DNA of 64,000 bases from Paenibacillus sp. YYML68 (lineage in GTDB: Bacteria > Bacillota > Bacilli > Paenibacillales > NBRC-103111): the NCBI RefSeq assembly GCF_027923405.1, contig NZ_BQYI01000001.1, forward strand, positions 3,450,501 to 3,514,500, read 5' to 3'. The notes under the pieces are model-generated. The model saw only the letters and a list, made by a program, of their open reading frames with translations. It ran no database searches and was not told the origin of the DNA. Each line of letters begins with the position of its first letter. The stretch's first letter is position 1. Below, one piece after another: positions 43,317 to 53,015 of this stretch. The position numbers and the translations under genes are program-made.

Positions 43317-44825
43317 TCATCGTGCAAACAGCTTCTCGCTATATTCCTGTATCACCTGACTGCCTCCGCTGCGCTTCCACTTCTCGATCTCACCGCGGAA
43401 GCCCTGCTCGTCCAAATTACCTAATATATAATTATAGGTCGCATCCGATATAATCTTGGTCAGCTCACCACTTCGTTCGTCATAGGTCTTCGACTCCAAG
43501 CCGAGCACCGGATCCTTCACAATGAACGATTCGTTGTCCTTCACTAGCTGCTCTGCAAGCTCCGTTAACGGCTCATTGCGAGCGATTGACTTCACGTTCG
43601 GATTGCTTAGGTCCGCAAGCATCAGCGGATACAATGCATTGACCTCGGAGGAGCGAAGTCTGGACGTCTCGGCTGGCAGTACCACCTTATCGCCTTCAGC
43701 GACATAATGAACGCCTTCCAAGCCGTAGCGCATTAGATTCGCCACATCAGCGTCCATCGTCCGGTCCCAAAATGCAAGAATGCGCTTCAGCTCCTCCTCC
43801 GTCTTGATCGCCTTCTTCGAGAACAAGTACAGCGCGTTATAGTTCGGGATCGACCAGACGCGATGCCCCTCCGGGCCTTCAATTCGATTGACCAACGTGA
43901 AGGCTGCGTTCGGATTGAACGTCTTCGCCTCGTCATTCAGCCGCTGCACATCCAGCATACTGCCGATGTAGACGCCAGCTTCTCCGCGAATCATCTTGTC
44001 ACGCTGTATCTCCTTGCTCGTCACCGCAAAATCCTGATTGATCAGCTTCGCTTTATACAGCTGTCTCATGAAGTTCATCGTATCCATGTAGTTTGTCGTT
44101 TCGAACTCAGGAATAAGCTTGCCCTCTTGCACGATCCAATTGTTCGGAGTACCTAGATAGGAGCCGAGTGTCTTGAACGCGCCGAACACCAGATCATTGC
44201 GATCGACGAGTCCGATCGTATCCGCCTTGCCGTTTCCGTCCGGGTCCTGCTGAGCGAAGGCCGCCATTACCTCATACAGCTCATCCATCGTCCGCGGCTT
44301 GTCCAGCTTCAGACGCTTAAGCCAATCCTCACGAATGATAATCCCTTGACGCGATGACGGTCTTTCCGTATATAAGCCGTATATTTTACCGTCAACTGTT
44401 GATTGCTGCATAATCTCCGCATTCAGCTTGCTCAAGTTCGGATATTGCGATAAATAAGGACCAATCTCCCAGAAGGAATCGGATCGGATTGCATTCTTCA
44501 GCATCATATAATCGGTATACTTGACGTACGTAACCTTCTTCATCGAGTTCGTCGTTAAGGCAGTGTTCATCTTATCGGAATAGATGCCATCCGGCACCCA
44601 GCCGATCTCTAGCTTCACATCAGCCTTCTGCTCGATCGTATCGATTAATCTCTGATTCGGCGGATGAGCAAAGTGCAGCGGAACCATGATGGAGATGACT
44701 GGCCGATCCTTGGTCGCCTCACTTTCGCCTGGACGTCCGGTGCAGCCTGCCACTAATCCGCTGAGTAGCGAGATCATAACCATCATTACGATCGTTGTAT
44801 AGCTTCGACGTGGATTCCATGCCAT
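43317..44825 (-). CDS. Second extracellular solute-binding lipoprotein
   Basis: The protein has 502 residues with lipobox VAGC. Its order of motifs follows the neighbouring binding protein: NTALTTNSMKKVTYVKYTDY, SFWEIGPYLSQYPNLSKLN, SRQGIIIREDWLKRLKLDKPRTMDELYEVM and DPDGNGKADTIGLVDRNDL. It arose by an old duplication. It is transcribed alone, with its own terminator and no permease of its own, and faces the AraC regulator at 44998. It may feed the same permeases with a second ligand or serve signalling. Confidence 0.93.
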   Translation of the reverse strand: MAWNPRRSYTTIVMMVMISLLSGLVAGCTGRPGESEATKDRPVISIMVPLHFAHPPNQRLIDTIEQKADVKLEIGWVPDGIYSDKMNTALTTNSMKKVTYVKYTDYMMLKNAIRSDSFWEIGPYLSQYPNLSKLNAEIMQQSTVDGKIYGLYTERPSSRQGIIIREDWLKRLKLDKPRTMDELYEVMAAFAQQDPDGNGKADTIGLVDRNDLVFGAFKTLGSYLGTPNNWIVQEGKLIPEFETTNYMDTMNFMRQLYKAKLINQDFAVTSKEIQRDKMIRGEAGVYIGSMLDVQRLNDEAKTFNPNAAFTLVNRIEGPEGHRVWSIPNYNALYLFSKKAIKTEEELKRILAFWDRTMDADVANLMRYGLEGVHYVAEGDKVVLPAETSRLRSSEVNALYPLMLADLSNPNVKSIARNEPLTELAEQLVKDNESFIVKDPVLGLESKTYDERSGELTKIISDATYNYILGNLDEQGFRGEIEKWKRSGGSQVIQEYSEKLFAR

Positions 44826-44997
44826 TGGGTGAAACCTCCCCTTGTTGAGAAGTACGTATATTTGTCGTAATCACAAGTAAAGATTATACTCGAGCCAAAT
44901 GATTATTGTGATAATCGTCCTGGTTTACTACAATGATTATACTTTTTCATCCGAATCACGATTACTAACAAACTGATTATAGACAAGGTGTGGTCCT

Positions 44998-47319
44998 ATG
45001 CGTTCACTAAGCTTCCTTAGCAAAATGATTCTGTTCAGCTTCTTGCTCAGCTCTCTGCCTGTGATCTTCATCGGCTCGTTCTCCTACTTCACTTCCTCGA
45101 ACGAAATTCAAAAAAACGTAAACGAGAGCAAGCAGCAGCTGATCGGTCAAATCAATACCAATGTAGAGCACAAATTAACAACTGTCAACCACACGCTAAA
45201 TCAGGTCGTCAATTCGACGGTCATGAAAAGCGCCTTAACTGGACCTTTAACTGCAACCGATTTCAGAACTTACGATAACCTCCGCAACGAAATTCGCTAC
45301 ATGCAGTCGTTCGATACGAAGCTCGAGGACGTCATTCTGATCAACGAGCGCGAGAATTGGATGATCAAAAATTCAGGCTTGTATCAGCTGGATCAATACC
45401 AGAATTACCCTAGCCTGCTGAAGCTGCTCAACGACGTGAAGGAAGACACATCTTGGGTGCTGACACCTTCGGAATGGTTCTATGGTGAAACGAATGTACG
45501 TAGCGTCTCCTGCGCCTACAGCATTAGTCTCGTGAAGAAGCTGCCGCCCACCGGTCTTGATAAGTTCGGACTCGCTATTGCCAACATCCCCGCATGCAGT
45601 CTTCAGGACTTCGTGACGAGTATGGATGGCAATACGGATGAACACAGCACAGATACGCTCATTCTCGATGAGCAGAATCGAATCTTATTCCACCCCAACC
45701 AGTCATTAATCGGCAAGCAACAAGAGGAAGCCGGCTTAACGAAGCTGGAGCTTCCAGGACAATCGGGACAATTCACATCGCACTTGAACCGTAAGCCTTA
45801 CTCCATTACGTACTTAAAGTCTGATGTGACAGGCTGGACGTACTTATCTGTGACTTCCATTGATGGCTTAACGAAGGAATCGAACAAAATCGGTCTATAT
45901 ACGATTTATATATGTATCATCATGCTGCTCGTATCCATTACGCTCGCCTGGATCGGCTCCAAGCGTATGTACTCGCCGATCCAGGTGCTGCTGAATCAGA
46001 TCGGAGAGCGGTTCTCTGACAGCCGCAGCCGGAAGACGAACGAGTTCCAGATCATTGGCGAGCAGGTCAGCCGTTTGTTCGAATCCAAGTCGGAGCTGGA
46101 GAACGAGGTTCGCCAGCATATCGGTCAAGTGCGGACGTTCTTCCTGATCAAGCTGTTCCAAGGGAAAGTCAAGACAAGCGAGTACAACGAAAATCTGGAG
46201 CAATTCGGCTATCACGAACAGCTGCTGAACTGGAAATCAATGATGGTGCTGACGATGCAGATCGATTCGATCGACGATACCCGATTCGAGAAGCGCGATC
46301 TCGATCTACTGCTATTCGCCGTACACAACATTATCGAGGAGCTCGTTCCTGCGGGATCCAGACTCGCTCCTGTCACGATAGACCATACTGTCGTCACTGT
46401 TGTCGGAAGCCGGGAGAGTGATCGGGCCGCGGCGCATCACGAAGTATTCAGTATGACGGAGCACGTCCAGCGTCAAATCTTCAGCTTCCTCAACCTGCAG
46501 GTAAGCATCGGCATGAGCCTTCCGTTCGACACTATTACGAACGTGCCTATCGCCTATCGAGAAGGTCTTGAGGCACTCAAACACCGGATCAAGCTCGGTG
46601 AAGGCATTATCATTCAGTATGAGAATATCAACTCAGGCAAACACTACCTCAATCTGAATTACCCGAAGCAGCTTGAGAACGAGCTTCTTGACGCGATTAA
46701 GCTGGCAGAGCAGGACAAGGCAAGGGAGCTGCTGAAGCAGCTGCTCCATAACGTATTCGCAGTGGAGCTATCGCCCCAGGAATACCAGATCCCGCTCGCC
46801 AGACTGCTGAACAACCTGCTGATCTCGATGCAGGAATCCGGTATCAGCGTGCATCAGATTCGTCCGGACAAGGGGCCGCTGTTCGAGGAAGTGTTCAGCT
46901 TGTCCATCGCTAGCGAGATTGAGGATTGGTTCTGGAACAAAGTCGTCAAGCCGATGGTCAGCATCTTCAGCGACAGGCAGGAGGCGCAATACCATAACAT
47001 CTCTGAAAAAATTATCGATCTCGTGCACAATTACTTCGATACCGATCTAACACTCGAGGAGTGCGCGAACCGTCTGCATTATAACGCGAACTACTTAAGC
47101 AGCATCTTCCGCAAGGAAACGAACCACTCGTTCAGCGAATATTTATCGATGTACCGATTCAATATGGCGAAAAAATGGCTGGCCGAGACAGACATGGCCG
47201 TGAAGGATATAGCGGAGAAGCTCTGTTATACAAATCCGCAAAACTTCATTCGCTCGTTCCGCAAGCAGGAGGGAATGACTCCGGGACAATACCGTGCCAA
47301 AATGACCGCGGGACATTAA
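44998..47319 (+). CDS. Membrane-bound AraC-type regulator with extracellular sensor (YtdP/YesN-like)
   Basis: The protein has 773 residues. An N-terminal helix (ILFSFLLSSLPVIFIGSF) and a second near residue 305 (IYICIIMLLVSITLAWIG) bracket an extracellular Cache-like domain. A linker follows. The C-terminal AraC domain has LTLEECANRLHYNANYLSSIFRKETNHSF and VKDIAEKLCYTNPQNFIRSFRKQEGMTPGQYR. Such one-component regulators sense extracellular or binding-protein-carried sugars and activate polysaccharide operons. It is divergent from the second binding protein and probably controls that gene and the importer operon. ATG 44998 follows AAGGTGTGG. Confidence 0.93.
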   Translation: MRSLSFLSKMILFSFLLSSLPVIFIGSFSYFTSSNEIQKNVNESKQQLIGQINTNVEHKLTTVNHTLNQVVNSTVMKSALTGPLTATDFRTYDNLRNEIRYMQSFDTKLEDVILINERENWMIKNSGLYQLDQYQNYPSLLKLLNDVKEDTSWVLTPSEWFYGETNVRSVSCAYSISLVKKLPPTGLDKFGLAIANIPACSLQDFVTSMDGNTDEHSTDTLILDEQNRILFHPNQSLIGKQQEEAGLTKLELPGQSGQFTSHLNRKPYSITYLKSDVTGWTYLSVTSIDGLTKESNKIGLYTIYICIIMLLVSITLAWIGSKRMYSPIQVLLNQIGERFSDSRSRKTNEFQIIGEQVSRLFESKSELENEVRQHIGQVRTFFLIKLFQGKVKTSEYNENLEQFGYHEQLLNWKSMMVLTMQIDSIDDTRFEKRDLDLLLFAVHNIIEELVPAGSRLAPVTIDHTVVTVVGSRESDRAAAHHEVFSMTEHVQRQIFSFLNLQVSIGMSLPFDTITNVPIAYREGLEALKHRIKLGEGIIIQYENINSGKHYLNLNYPKQLENELLDAIKLAEQDKARELLKQLLHNVFAVELSPQEYQIPLARLLNNLLISMQESGISVHQIRPDKGPLFEEVFSLSIASEIEDWFWNKVVKPMVSIFSDRQEAQYHNISEKIIDLVHNYFDTDLTLEECANRLHYNANYLSSIFRKETNHSFSEYLSMYRFNMAKKWLAETDMAVKDIAEKLCYTNPQNFIRSFRKQEGMTPGQYRAKMTAGH

Positions 47320-47454
47320 GCGTTGATGCGTTAACCACCAACGAAGCTAGCGCAAAATAAGAGTGGTTTATCGTGAACATAGCAATAATTGCGGAGAATT
47401 ACAGATGAATTTGCGTTAGCATTACGGTATACGATTACTCAGGAGGTTATATCG

Positions 47455-48948
47455 ATGCATCCATACGCGATTATCGTTCAATCGATGAACAACGGTCAAG
47501 CTGCTGCTAGCACCGACACGGTTAAAGTCTATCCAAGCTCCTACACGCAGGTCGAAGGAGCGAGCCTGCTGATGGTCAAGAATGGCCATGAGAAGGTCAT
47601 CCTCGCTGCAGGCAGTGCGCCTGTCGTCGAAGCGCTTGAGGGCACACAAGAGGAAGGCTTCAAGGTATGTCCGCTATCCCATGCGAATCGCCTTGTGCTG
47701 AACAAGTTCTTCCCGTACACAGCACCGCAAGCTTTCGGCACACAGATCGCGACCATCGGCCTTGGCGACCGTCTCGGTATCGCCTCCCCGGGTCATATTC
47801 AGACGGTTCGTGGCCACAACATACGTCCGATCTTGGCTCAGCAGAGCATCCGCGAGCTGACGCTTACAGGACGCACGTATGAGGAAGTGCTAGACGCTGC
47901 GGCCTTCGCTGTGTTCCAGGAAGGCTACAAGGACGGCTACGGCGCTGACGGCGATCATCTGAAGACGGACGCGGACATCAAGATGGCGCTTGACCTCGGC
48001 TTCACGATGCTGACGCTCGATTGCTCCGAGCATATCGACAACTCCATCGAGAGCTTGAGCACAGCAGACCAGGAAGCGAAGTATGCCGAGCTTCCGGAAG
48101 CGGTGCGCAGCCACTACGAGGGACGCTACCTCGGTCAGACGTTCGATGCAGCAGGAACGAGGTTCAGCTTCGACCGCGCTAGCCTGATCAAAAACGTACT
48201 CATCTACGCTCCGGCGATTGACTTCATGGAGCGCATCTATAACACGTACATCGTGAATGCCGGCCGCGGTATCGACTTCGAGATTTCGATCGATGAGACA
48301 GCGACGCCTACTGATCCAGAATCGCACTTCCTAGTCTCCTACGAGCTGTACGCTCGCAACATGACGATCTACAGCATGGCGCCAAGATTTTGCGGAGAGT
48401 TCCAGAAGGGCATTGACTACATCGGCGACATCGCTCAGTTCGAGAAGGAGCTTGCTGTACACGCTGCGATCTCCGATCACTTCGGCTACAAGCTGAGCAT
48501 TCACTCCGGCAGCGACAAGTTCAGCGTATTCCCACTTGTCGGTCAGTACACGAAGGGTCGCTTCCACCTGAAGACGGCTGGCACGAACTGGCTTGAGGCG
48601 GTTCGTACCGTTGCGAAGGTGAACCCTTCCCTGTATCGCCGCATGCACCAGTATGCGCTGGACAACTTCCATGTTGCCGCAGCCTACTATCATGTAACGA
48701 CAGACCTCAGCAAGATCGCTCAGCTTGATCAAGTATCGGACGAGAATCTGGCCGATGCCTACATGAACGAGGACAACGCGCGGCAGCTCATCCACATCAC
48801 GTACGGTATCCTGTTGCAAGCGAAGGATGACAATGGACAGTCGCTGTTCAAGGATGAGTTCTTCCGTACGCTGAGCGAGCAAGAGGAAGCGTTCAACGAA
48901 TCGCTCTGCACGCACATTGGCAAGCATCTTCAATTGCTCGGGAAATAA
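47455..48948 (+). CDS. uxaE: Tagaturonate epimerase
   Basis: The protein has 497 residues. ATG 47455 lies nine bases after AGGAGG. The sequence matches the UxaE family known from Thermotoga: GLGDRLGIASPGHIQTVRG, FQEGYKDGYGADGDHLKTD, GRGIDFEISIDETATPT and KLSIHSGSDKFSVFP. The enzyme epimerises D-tagaturonate to D-fructuronate. With uxaC it moves galacturonate into the glucuronate branch, avoiding altronate. Fructuronate reductase and mannonate dehydratase would be needed next and are not in the window. Confidence 0.93.
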   Translation: MHPYAIIVQSMNNGQAAASTDTVKVYPSSYTQVEGASLLMVKNGHEKVILAAGSAPVVEALEGTQEEGFKVCPLSHANRLVLNKFFPYTAPQAFGTQIATIGLGDRLGIASPGHIQTVRGHNIRPILAQQSIRELTLTGRTYEEVLDAAAFAVFQEGYKDGYGADGDHLKTDADIKMALDLGFTMLTLDCSEHIDNSIESLSTADQEAKYAELPEAVRSHYEGRYLGQTFDAAGTRFSFDRASLIKNVLIYAPAIDFMERIYNTYIVNAGRGIDFEISIDETATPTDPESHFLVSYELYARNMTIYSMAPRFCGEFQKGIDYIGDIAQFEKELAVHAAISDHFGYKLSIHSGSDKFSVFPLVGQYTKGRFHLKTAGTNWLEAVRTVAKVNPSLYRRMHQYALDNFHVAAAYYHVTTDLSKIAQLDQVSDENLADAYMNEDNARQLIHITYGILLQAKDDNGQSLFKDEFFRTLSEQEEAFNESLCTHIGKHLQLLGK

Positions 48949-49097
48949 TGAAGCAAATCAAGGAATTCAAGACAGGATGGCTAATACAGCGTGCTGTCTT
49001 TTTTTATTTCCAAGTATACATAGGGTTGAAACGAATTGCTGTGAGCAACGTATGTCCCCATGGTAGTAGATGACAAAGTAAGGTGAGGTGTAGTGTA

Positions 49098-49850
49098 ATG
49101 AAAATGGTTCCTTCTAAATTAAGCTCATCAAGAGGAAGCCTGCAATATCATCTGAGTGGAAGTGGCTCTCCCCCGATTGTATTGATTAATGGTGGTTCTG
49201 GGCCCATAGAAGGTTGGATGAGAATACTTCCAGAAATAGCAACGGTATCAACTGTATTTGCATACAATCGTTTTGGCGTGGCAGGTAGCGATAAGCCTAG
49301 CGAAGCACAGGATGGACTGACGATCGTTGAAACATTGCGTGAAGCCTTGTCGATTGTTGGATTGCAGCCTCCATACTTGTTAGTTGGACATTCACTAGGG
49401 GGATTGTACGCCAATTTATATGCTCGAAGCTACCCTGATGAAGTCGCTGGCGTCATCTTCTTAGAATCCAGCCACCCCAAAGACTTAAGCCTCGAACAAT
49501 ATCAAGGTAAGTTCGTAAAAAAAATAAATAAATTACTGTCTATTTTTGATTCCTGGTCCCCTCATAAAGCGTTCAGCGAAGTTCATTTTGTTGACAAAAC
49601 CGTGGAACAAATTAGCGAAAGAAACCTCTTCCCGCAAATCCCCATCTATGTCATTACAGGTATGAAAGAAAATCGCATCGTGCCAGAGATCGTTCAAAAA
49701 AAGCGGCTTGAGCATCAGTTAGAGCTTCTTTCATTATCTACCAATCACAAGCATATCCCCGCACAACAAAGTGGACATTTCCCTCAGCTTACAGAGCCAA
49801 GCGTCGTCATAGATGCAATCAAAGCTTGTATGAATGAAATCAACCATTAA
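49098..49850 (+). CDS. Alpha/beta-fold hydrolase
   Basis: The protein has 250 residues. ATG 49098 follows AGGTGAGGTG. The nucleophile elbow is LVGHSLGGLYANLYA, the oxyanion region is IVLINGGSGPIEGWM, and the late His lies in QQSGHFPQL. There is no signal peptide. The substrate is unknown. The gene is clearly more AT-rich than its neighbours, which hints at horizontal gain. It has no operon partner. Confidence 0.88.
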   Translation: MKMVPSKLSSSRGSLQYHLSGSGSPPIVLINGGSGPIEGWMRILPEIATVSTVFAYNRFGVAGSDKPSEAQDGLTIVETLREALSIVGLQPPYLLVGHSLGGLYANLYARSYPDEVAGVIFLESSHPKDLSLEQYQGKFVKKINKLLSIFDSWSPHKAFSEVHFVDKTVEQISERNLFPQIPIYVITGMKENRIVPEIVQKKRLEHQLELLSLSTNHKHIPAQQSGHFPQLTEPSVVIDAIKACMNEINH

Positions 49851-49916
49851 CAGCGTTGCAGACCCGCCGCTACCGTATGGTTGTCGAATTGCATGTGTTC
49901 CGAGCTCGATACGTAC

Positions 49917-49951
49917 AAAAACAAGCCTGGCGCATCAATCGCGTCCAGGCT
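49917..49951 (-). terminator. Terminator of the polygalacturonase gene
   Basis: On the minus strand AGCCTGG pairs with CCAGGCT around a 14-base loop containing GCG/CGC, and TGTTTTTG follows. Confidence 0.85.
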
Positions 49952-49987
49952 CTATCCTGATAACAGGTTCCCTTCGCTTGCTTACCT

Positions 49988-51433
49988 CTAGCCTTGGCTC
50001 ACATTCAGCCAGCGTGTCAGCGGCGTATTCGGATGCTTGCGACGCGTAGACAAGCCTTCGATGACAACATCCTCGACCTGATCCAGCGTAACTGCAGCGC
50101 CTTGACGCGTCTCCACGCGAACGCGGTTCAGCTCCAGCCCCTGTACATGCTTGCAGTAGATGCCTTCGCCCGCCATGATGAGCTCCTCACGCACCATATC
50201 CGGCTCTCCGCCCTGCTCAGCCGGGTCCTGAGTCATCTCCAGCACGACATTGTTCAGCACGACGTCCTGCACCGGCATCTCCGGCAGACCATAGATGAAC
50301 GCCGCTGCCGCACGGGCATTACGCACCGTAATGTCACTGATATGAATGCCGCGAATAATCGAGGTACCCTCGGTAATCGGCACCGCCTCCGGGCTCGTCA
50401 TGAGCGGATCGCTCTCATCGACGCCATACCGGTAGAAGGAATTAATCGCCAGCGGGCATAGCACATCCTTCATGAAAATATTGCTGATTCGCACGTCCTC
50501 CACACCGCCGCCGCGCGCGCGGTTCGTCTTGATCCGAATGCCGCGATCCGTCCCGAGGAACATGCAGTTGCTGACCACGACTTGGCGTATGCCTCCTGCC
50601 ATCTCGCTGCCCAGTACGACGCCACCGTGTCCAGCGAGCATCGTACAGTTGGCGATGACGACGTTCTCTGTCGGGCGTCCGACACGGCGACCGTCCTCGT
50701 CGATACCTGACTTCAAGCACAAGCAGTCGTCTCCAACGTCAAAGTGACAATCTGTCACATGCACGTTCGTGCAGGAGTCGACATCGAGGCCGTCACCATT
50801 CGGCGTTGTCGATGGGTTCTTGATCGTCACGCCGCGCACCATCACTTGGTCGCAGTACACGAGATGCGTGTTCCAGAACGGCGAGTTCTGCAGCGTTACG
50901 CCTTCCAGCACGACCTTGCGGCAGTCGAGCAGCTGCAGCAGCGCCGGACGAAGGAATTGGCTATCCCACTCGACAATGTTGCTCTTGATTGCCTCACGCT
51001 TCTCCTGATTGAGCTCAAGCAGGCTCAGGCGGACCGATGTCGAAGGCAGTGTTCCTTGCTTCAGCTCGCGATAGGCGTTCCACCACGTTTCTCCGTGACC
51101 GTCTATAATGCCCTCGCCCTTAATGGCGACCTGCTCAAGATCGGCGCCGTACAGCAGCGGAGAATAGCCGTAGCACTCGTATCCCGACCAGCGGGTGCGC
51201 TCCGGTGTATACAGATCAAATTGATCGCTGAACTGAAGAACGGCTCCTGCTTCAATGTACAGTGTCATATAGCTGGCCAGCTTGATTGGTCCGGTCAAGT
51301 AACGACCCGCAGGCACATATACCGTTCCACCGCCTCGTGCCGAGCAAGCGCGGATCGCGGCAGCGATCGCTTCCGTATTCATCGTCTGTCCGTCGCCGAC
51401 AGCTCCGTATGCTGTAATGTCATAAGTACTCAT
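49988..51433 (-). CDS. GH28 polygalacturonase, probably intracellular
   Basis: The protein has 481 residues. The pectate-lyase-like β-helix starts AYGAVGDGQTMNTEAIAAAI. GH28 catalytic motifs are present: NGDGLDVDSC, VGDDCLCLKSG (two Asp), AGHGGVVLGSEMAGG (His) and GIRIKTNRARGG. It has no signal peptide, so it should cut galacturonide oligomers after import and release galacturonate for UxaC and UxaE. It is a single-gene unit near the pectin locus. It starts with ATG behind GAAGGAGAG. Confidence 0.95.
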   Translation of the reverse strand: MSTYDITAYGAVGDGQTMNTEAIAAAIRACSARGGGTVYVPAGRYLTGPIKLASYMTLYIEAGAVLQFSDQFDLYTPERTRWSGYECYGYSPLLYGADLEQVAIKGEGIIDGHGETWWNAYRELKQGTLPSTSVRLSLLELNQEKREAIKSNIVEWDSQFLRPALLQLLDCRKVVLEGVTLQNSPFWNTHLVYCDQVMVRGVTIKNPSTTPNGDGLDVDSCTNVHVTDCHFDVGDDCLCLKSGIDEDGRRVGRPTENVVIANCTMLAGHGGVVLGSEMAGGIRQVVVSNCMFLGTDRGIRIKTNRARGGGVEDVRISNIFMKDVLCPLAINSFYRYGVDESDPLMTSPEAVPITEGTSIIRGIHISDITVRNARAAAAFIYGLPEMPVQDVVLNNVVLEMTQDPAEQGGEPDMVREELIMAGEGIYCKHVQGLELNRVRVETRQGAAVTLDQVEDVVIEGLSTRRKHPNTPLTRWLNVSQG

Positions 51434-51733
51434 TCGTTGGTTCTCTCCTTCATCATGCTTGTTATCTATAGGCGAACATGCGCTATGTGATTAACAGTAG
51501 CAATTCGTTGCGATTACGTACATAATCCGTCCAGTTGCGCGTCCGAATATAACGACGTTTCCCCAAGAGGTGAGCAGAAGATTATGCAGCATCTAATGAT
51601 TATTGAGCTCATCTATAGACTCGTACAACTGAAGGAGAAAGGAGATAGCGCTATTCATGTATAGAACACTTTGCCGGAATCTATAATAGAAGCGATCTAA
51701 TCGAGTATGCAGCTAACTCAGCAGCTATATACA
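51434..51733. other. Intergenic region before azoR
   Basis: About 300 bases, AT-rich to the right, with no convincing coding frame. The left end carries the promoter of the GH28 gene. Nothing else recognised. Confidence 0.35.
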
Positions 51734-51735
51734 AC

Positions 51736-51791
51736 TTACTTTTAGTAATGTACAAATTATTGTTTACCTTCTAACAAAACTGTTGTATAAT
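51736..51791 (+). promoter_or_regulatory. Promoter and possible operator of azoR
   Basis: TATAAT at 51786-51791 has TTTACC 17 bases upstream. Before it, TTACT-TTT-AGTAA (51736-51748) is a perfect inverted repeat. It resembles operators of MarR/DUF24-type redox sensors such as YodB, which control azoreductases in Bacillus. Confidence 0.6.
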
Positions 51792-51833
51792 GAGGAAGGT
51801 TAAAAAATCCAAGCACAGAAAGAAGGCTCACTC

Positions 51834-52469
51834 ATGTCTACTCTACTCTACATTACCGCCCATCCTCACGATCACCAGACGTCCTTCAGCCTCGCAGTTG
51901 GCAAGGCGTTCATCGACGCGTACCGCGAAGCGAATCCGCAAGATGAAGTCGTTCATCTTGATCTGTACAGCATGAACATTCCGCACATAGATGCAGATGT
52001 GTTCAGCGGCTGGGGCAAGCTGGCTCAAGGAACAGCGTTCGAGCAGCTGAGCGACGCTGAGAAGCAGAAGGTTGCCCGCCTCGGCGAGCTCGTCGATCAA
52101 TATGCTGCAGCTGATAAATATGTGTTCGTAACGCCTATGTGGAACTTCTCCTACCCGCCTGTCATGAAGTCCTACATTGATGCCGTATGCGTCGCTGGCA
52201 AAACGTTCAAGTACACGGAGAACGGACCAGTCGGACTGCTGACCGGCAAGAAGGCGTTCCACATCCAGTCGAGCGGCGGCATCTACTCCACAGGTCCTGC
52301 AGCCGAGATCGAGATGGGGCATCGCCATCTGAAGACGATCATGAATTTCCACGGCGTCTCCTCTATGGATGCGCTGTTCGTAGAAGGCATGGCTTACAAG
52401 CCGAACGAGGCTCAAGCTATTAAGGAAGCAGCGATCGAGAAGGCTATCGCAGCCGCAAAGAGCTTCTAA
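51834..52469 (+). CDS. azoR: FMN-dependent NADH-azoreductase / quinone reductase
   Basis: The protein has 211 residues. The flavodoxin-like fold shows [20 protein letters not shown] (FMN phosphate loop), [21 protein letters not shown] (typical MWNFSxP) and [11 protein letters not shown]. It reduces azo dyes and quinones by two electrons, which protects against quinone stress. The ATG follows GAAGGCTCACTC. A terminator follows at 52502. Confidence 0.94.
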   Translation: MSTLLYITAHPHDHQTSFSLAVGKAFIDAYREANPQDEVVHLDLYSMNIPHIDADVFSGWGKLAQGTAFEQLSDAEKQKVARLGELVDQYAAADKYVFVTPMWNFSYPPVMKSYIDAVCVAGKTFKYTENGPVGLLTGKKAFHIQSSGGIYSTGPAAEIEMGHRHLKTIMNFHGVSSMDALFVEGMAYKPNEAQAIKEAAIEKAIAAAKSF

Positions 52470-52501
52470 AGCAGCCGAGATCATCGCATGTACGTAAGAA
52501 A

Positions 52502-52532
52502 GGGAGAACAGATACGATCTGTTCTCCCTTTT
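52502..52532 (+). terminator. Terminator of azoR
   Basis: A perfect 12-base stem GGGAGAACAGAT / ATCTGTTCTCCC with loop ACG is followed by TTTT. Confidence 0.92.
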
Positions 52533-52539
52533 CTATTGA

Positions 52540-52704
52540 AACAGCCGTTTGCGAGATATCACGCGGGGCTTCGAGCTGGTCGCCATGTATCGTTATGCCA
52601 TAGATGAAGCAAGACGAATAAAGCCCTCGATTCCCTTGATCGGGAATGAGGGCATACCAGTTCGTCATGAGGCGGAGCTCGAATCTGTGCTGTCGGATGG
52701 CTAA
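52540..52704 (+). pseudogene. Possible gene fragment, C-terminal tail
   Basis: A 54-codon open stretch ends at TAA and reads like protein (LRDITRGFELVAMYRYAIDE, RIKPSIPLIGNEGIPVRHEA). It starts directly after an in-frame stop and overlaps the azoR terminator tail, with no ribosome binding site. I do not recognise the parent. It is probably decayed. Confidence 0.35.
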
Positions 52705-52955
52705 CCTATTCTGTGAATCCGAATCGGACTAGCTCCCTTCACCTCGACGAAGCGGACGTCACCGGACATTTCGCTGCCGGGTAGTCACCATGTGACGGCT
52801 ACAAAGCTCCAACTCGTCAAGGTTCCGGCGCTCCACCGACGTCAGCAGCACCGGCTCGGCGCCCGGTCGGACTCGCAATACGCCGCGGTTGAATCTCCTG
52901 GGATATAGACACAAATTGTCATCACAAACGATGCTAGCTTGTCCAAGTCCTCGAC
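52701..52955 (-). pseudogene. Possible frameshifted gene relic
   Basis: On the minus strand one frame reads YPRRFNRGVLRVRPGAEP, then VLLTSVERRNLDELELC. Another frame picks up at the 3' end as GDVRFVEVKGASPIRIHRIG before a stop. Together they look like one gene broken by a frameshift near 52775. No parent family is recognised. Confidence 0.35.
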
Positions 52956-53015
52956 AGGAGAAGGGGTAGCCGCCCTCCATGCATGGGGACGACTCCTTCT
53001 CCAATCAGCTCGGCT

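Noticed and set aside
48971-49004. Terminator after uxaE
   Set aside because: A seven-T run is present, but the only stems are a five-base helix with a two-base loop or a loose GACAG/CTGTC pair, so I did not list it.
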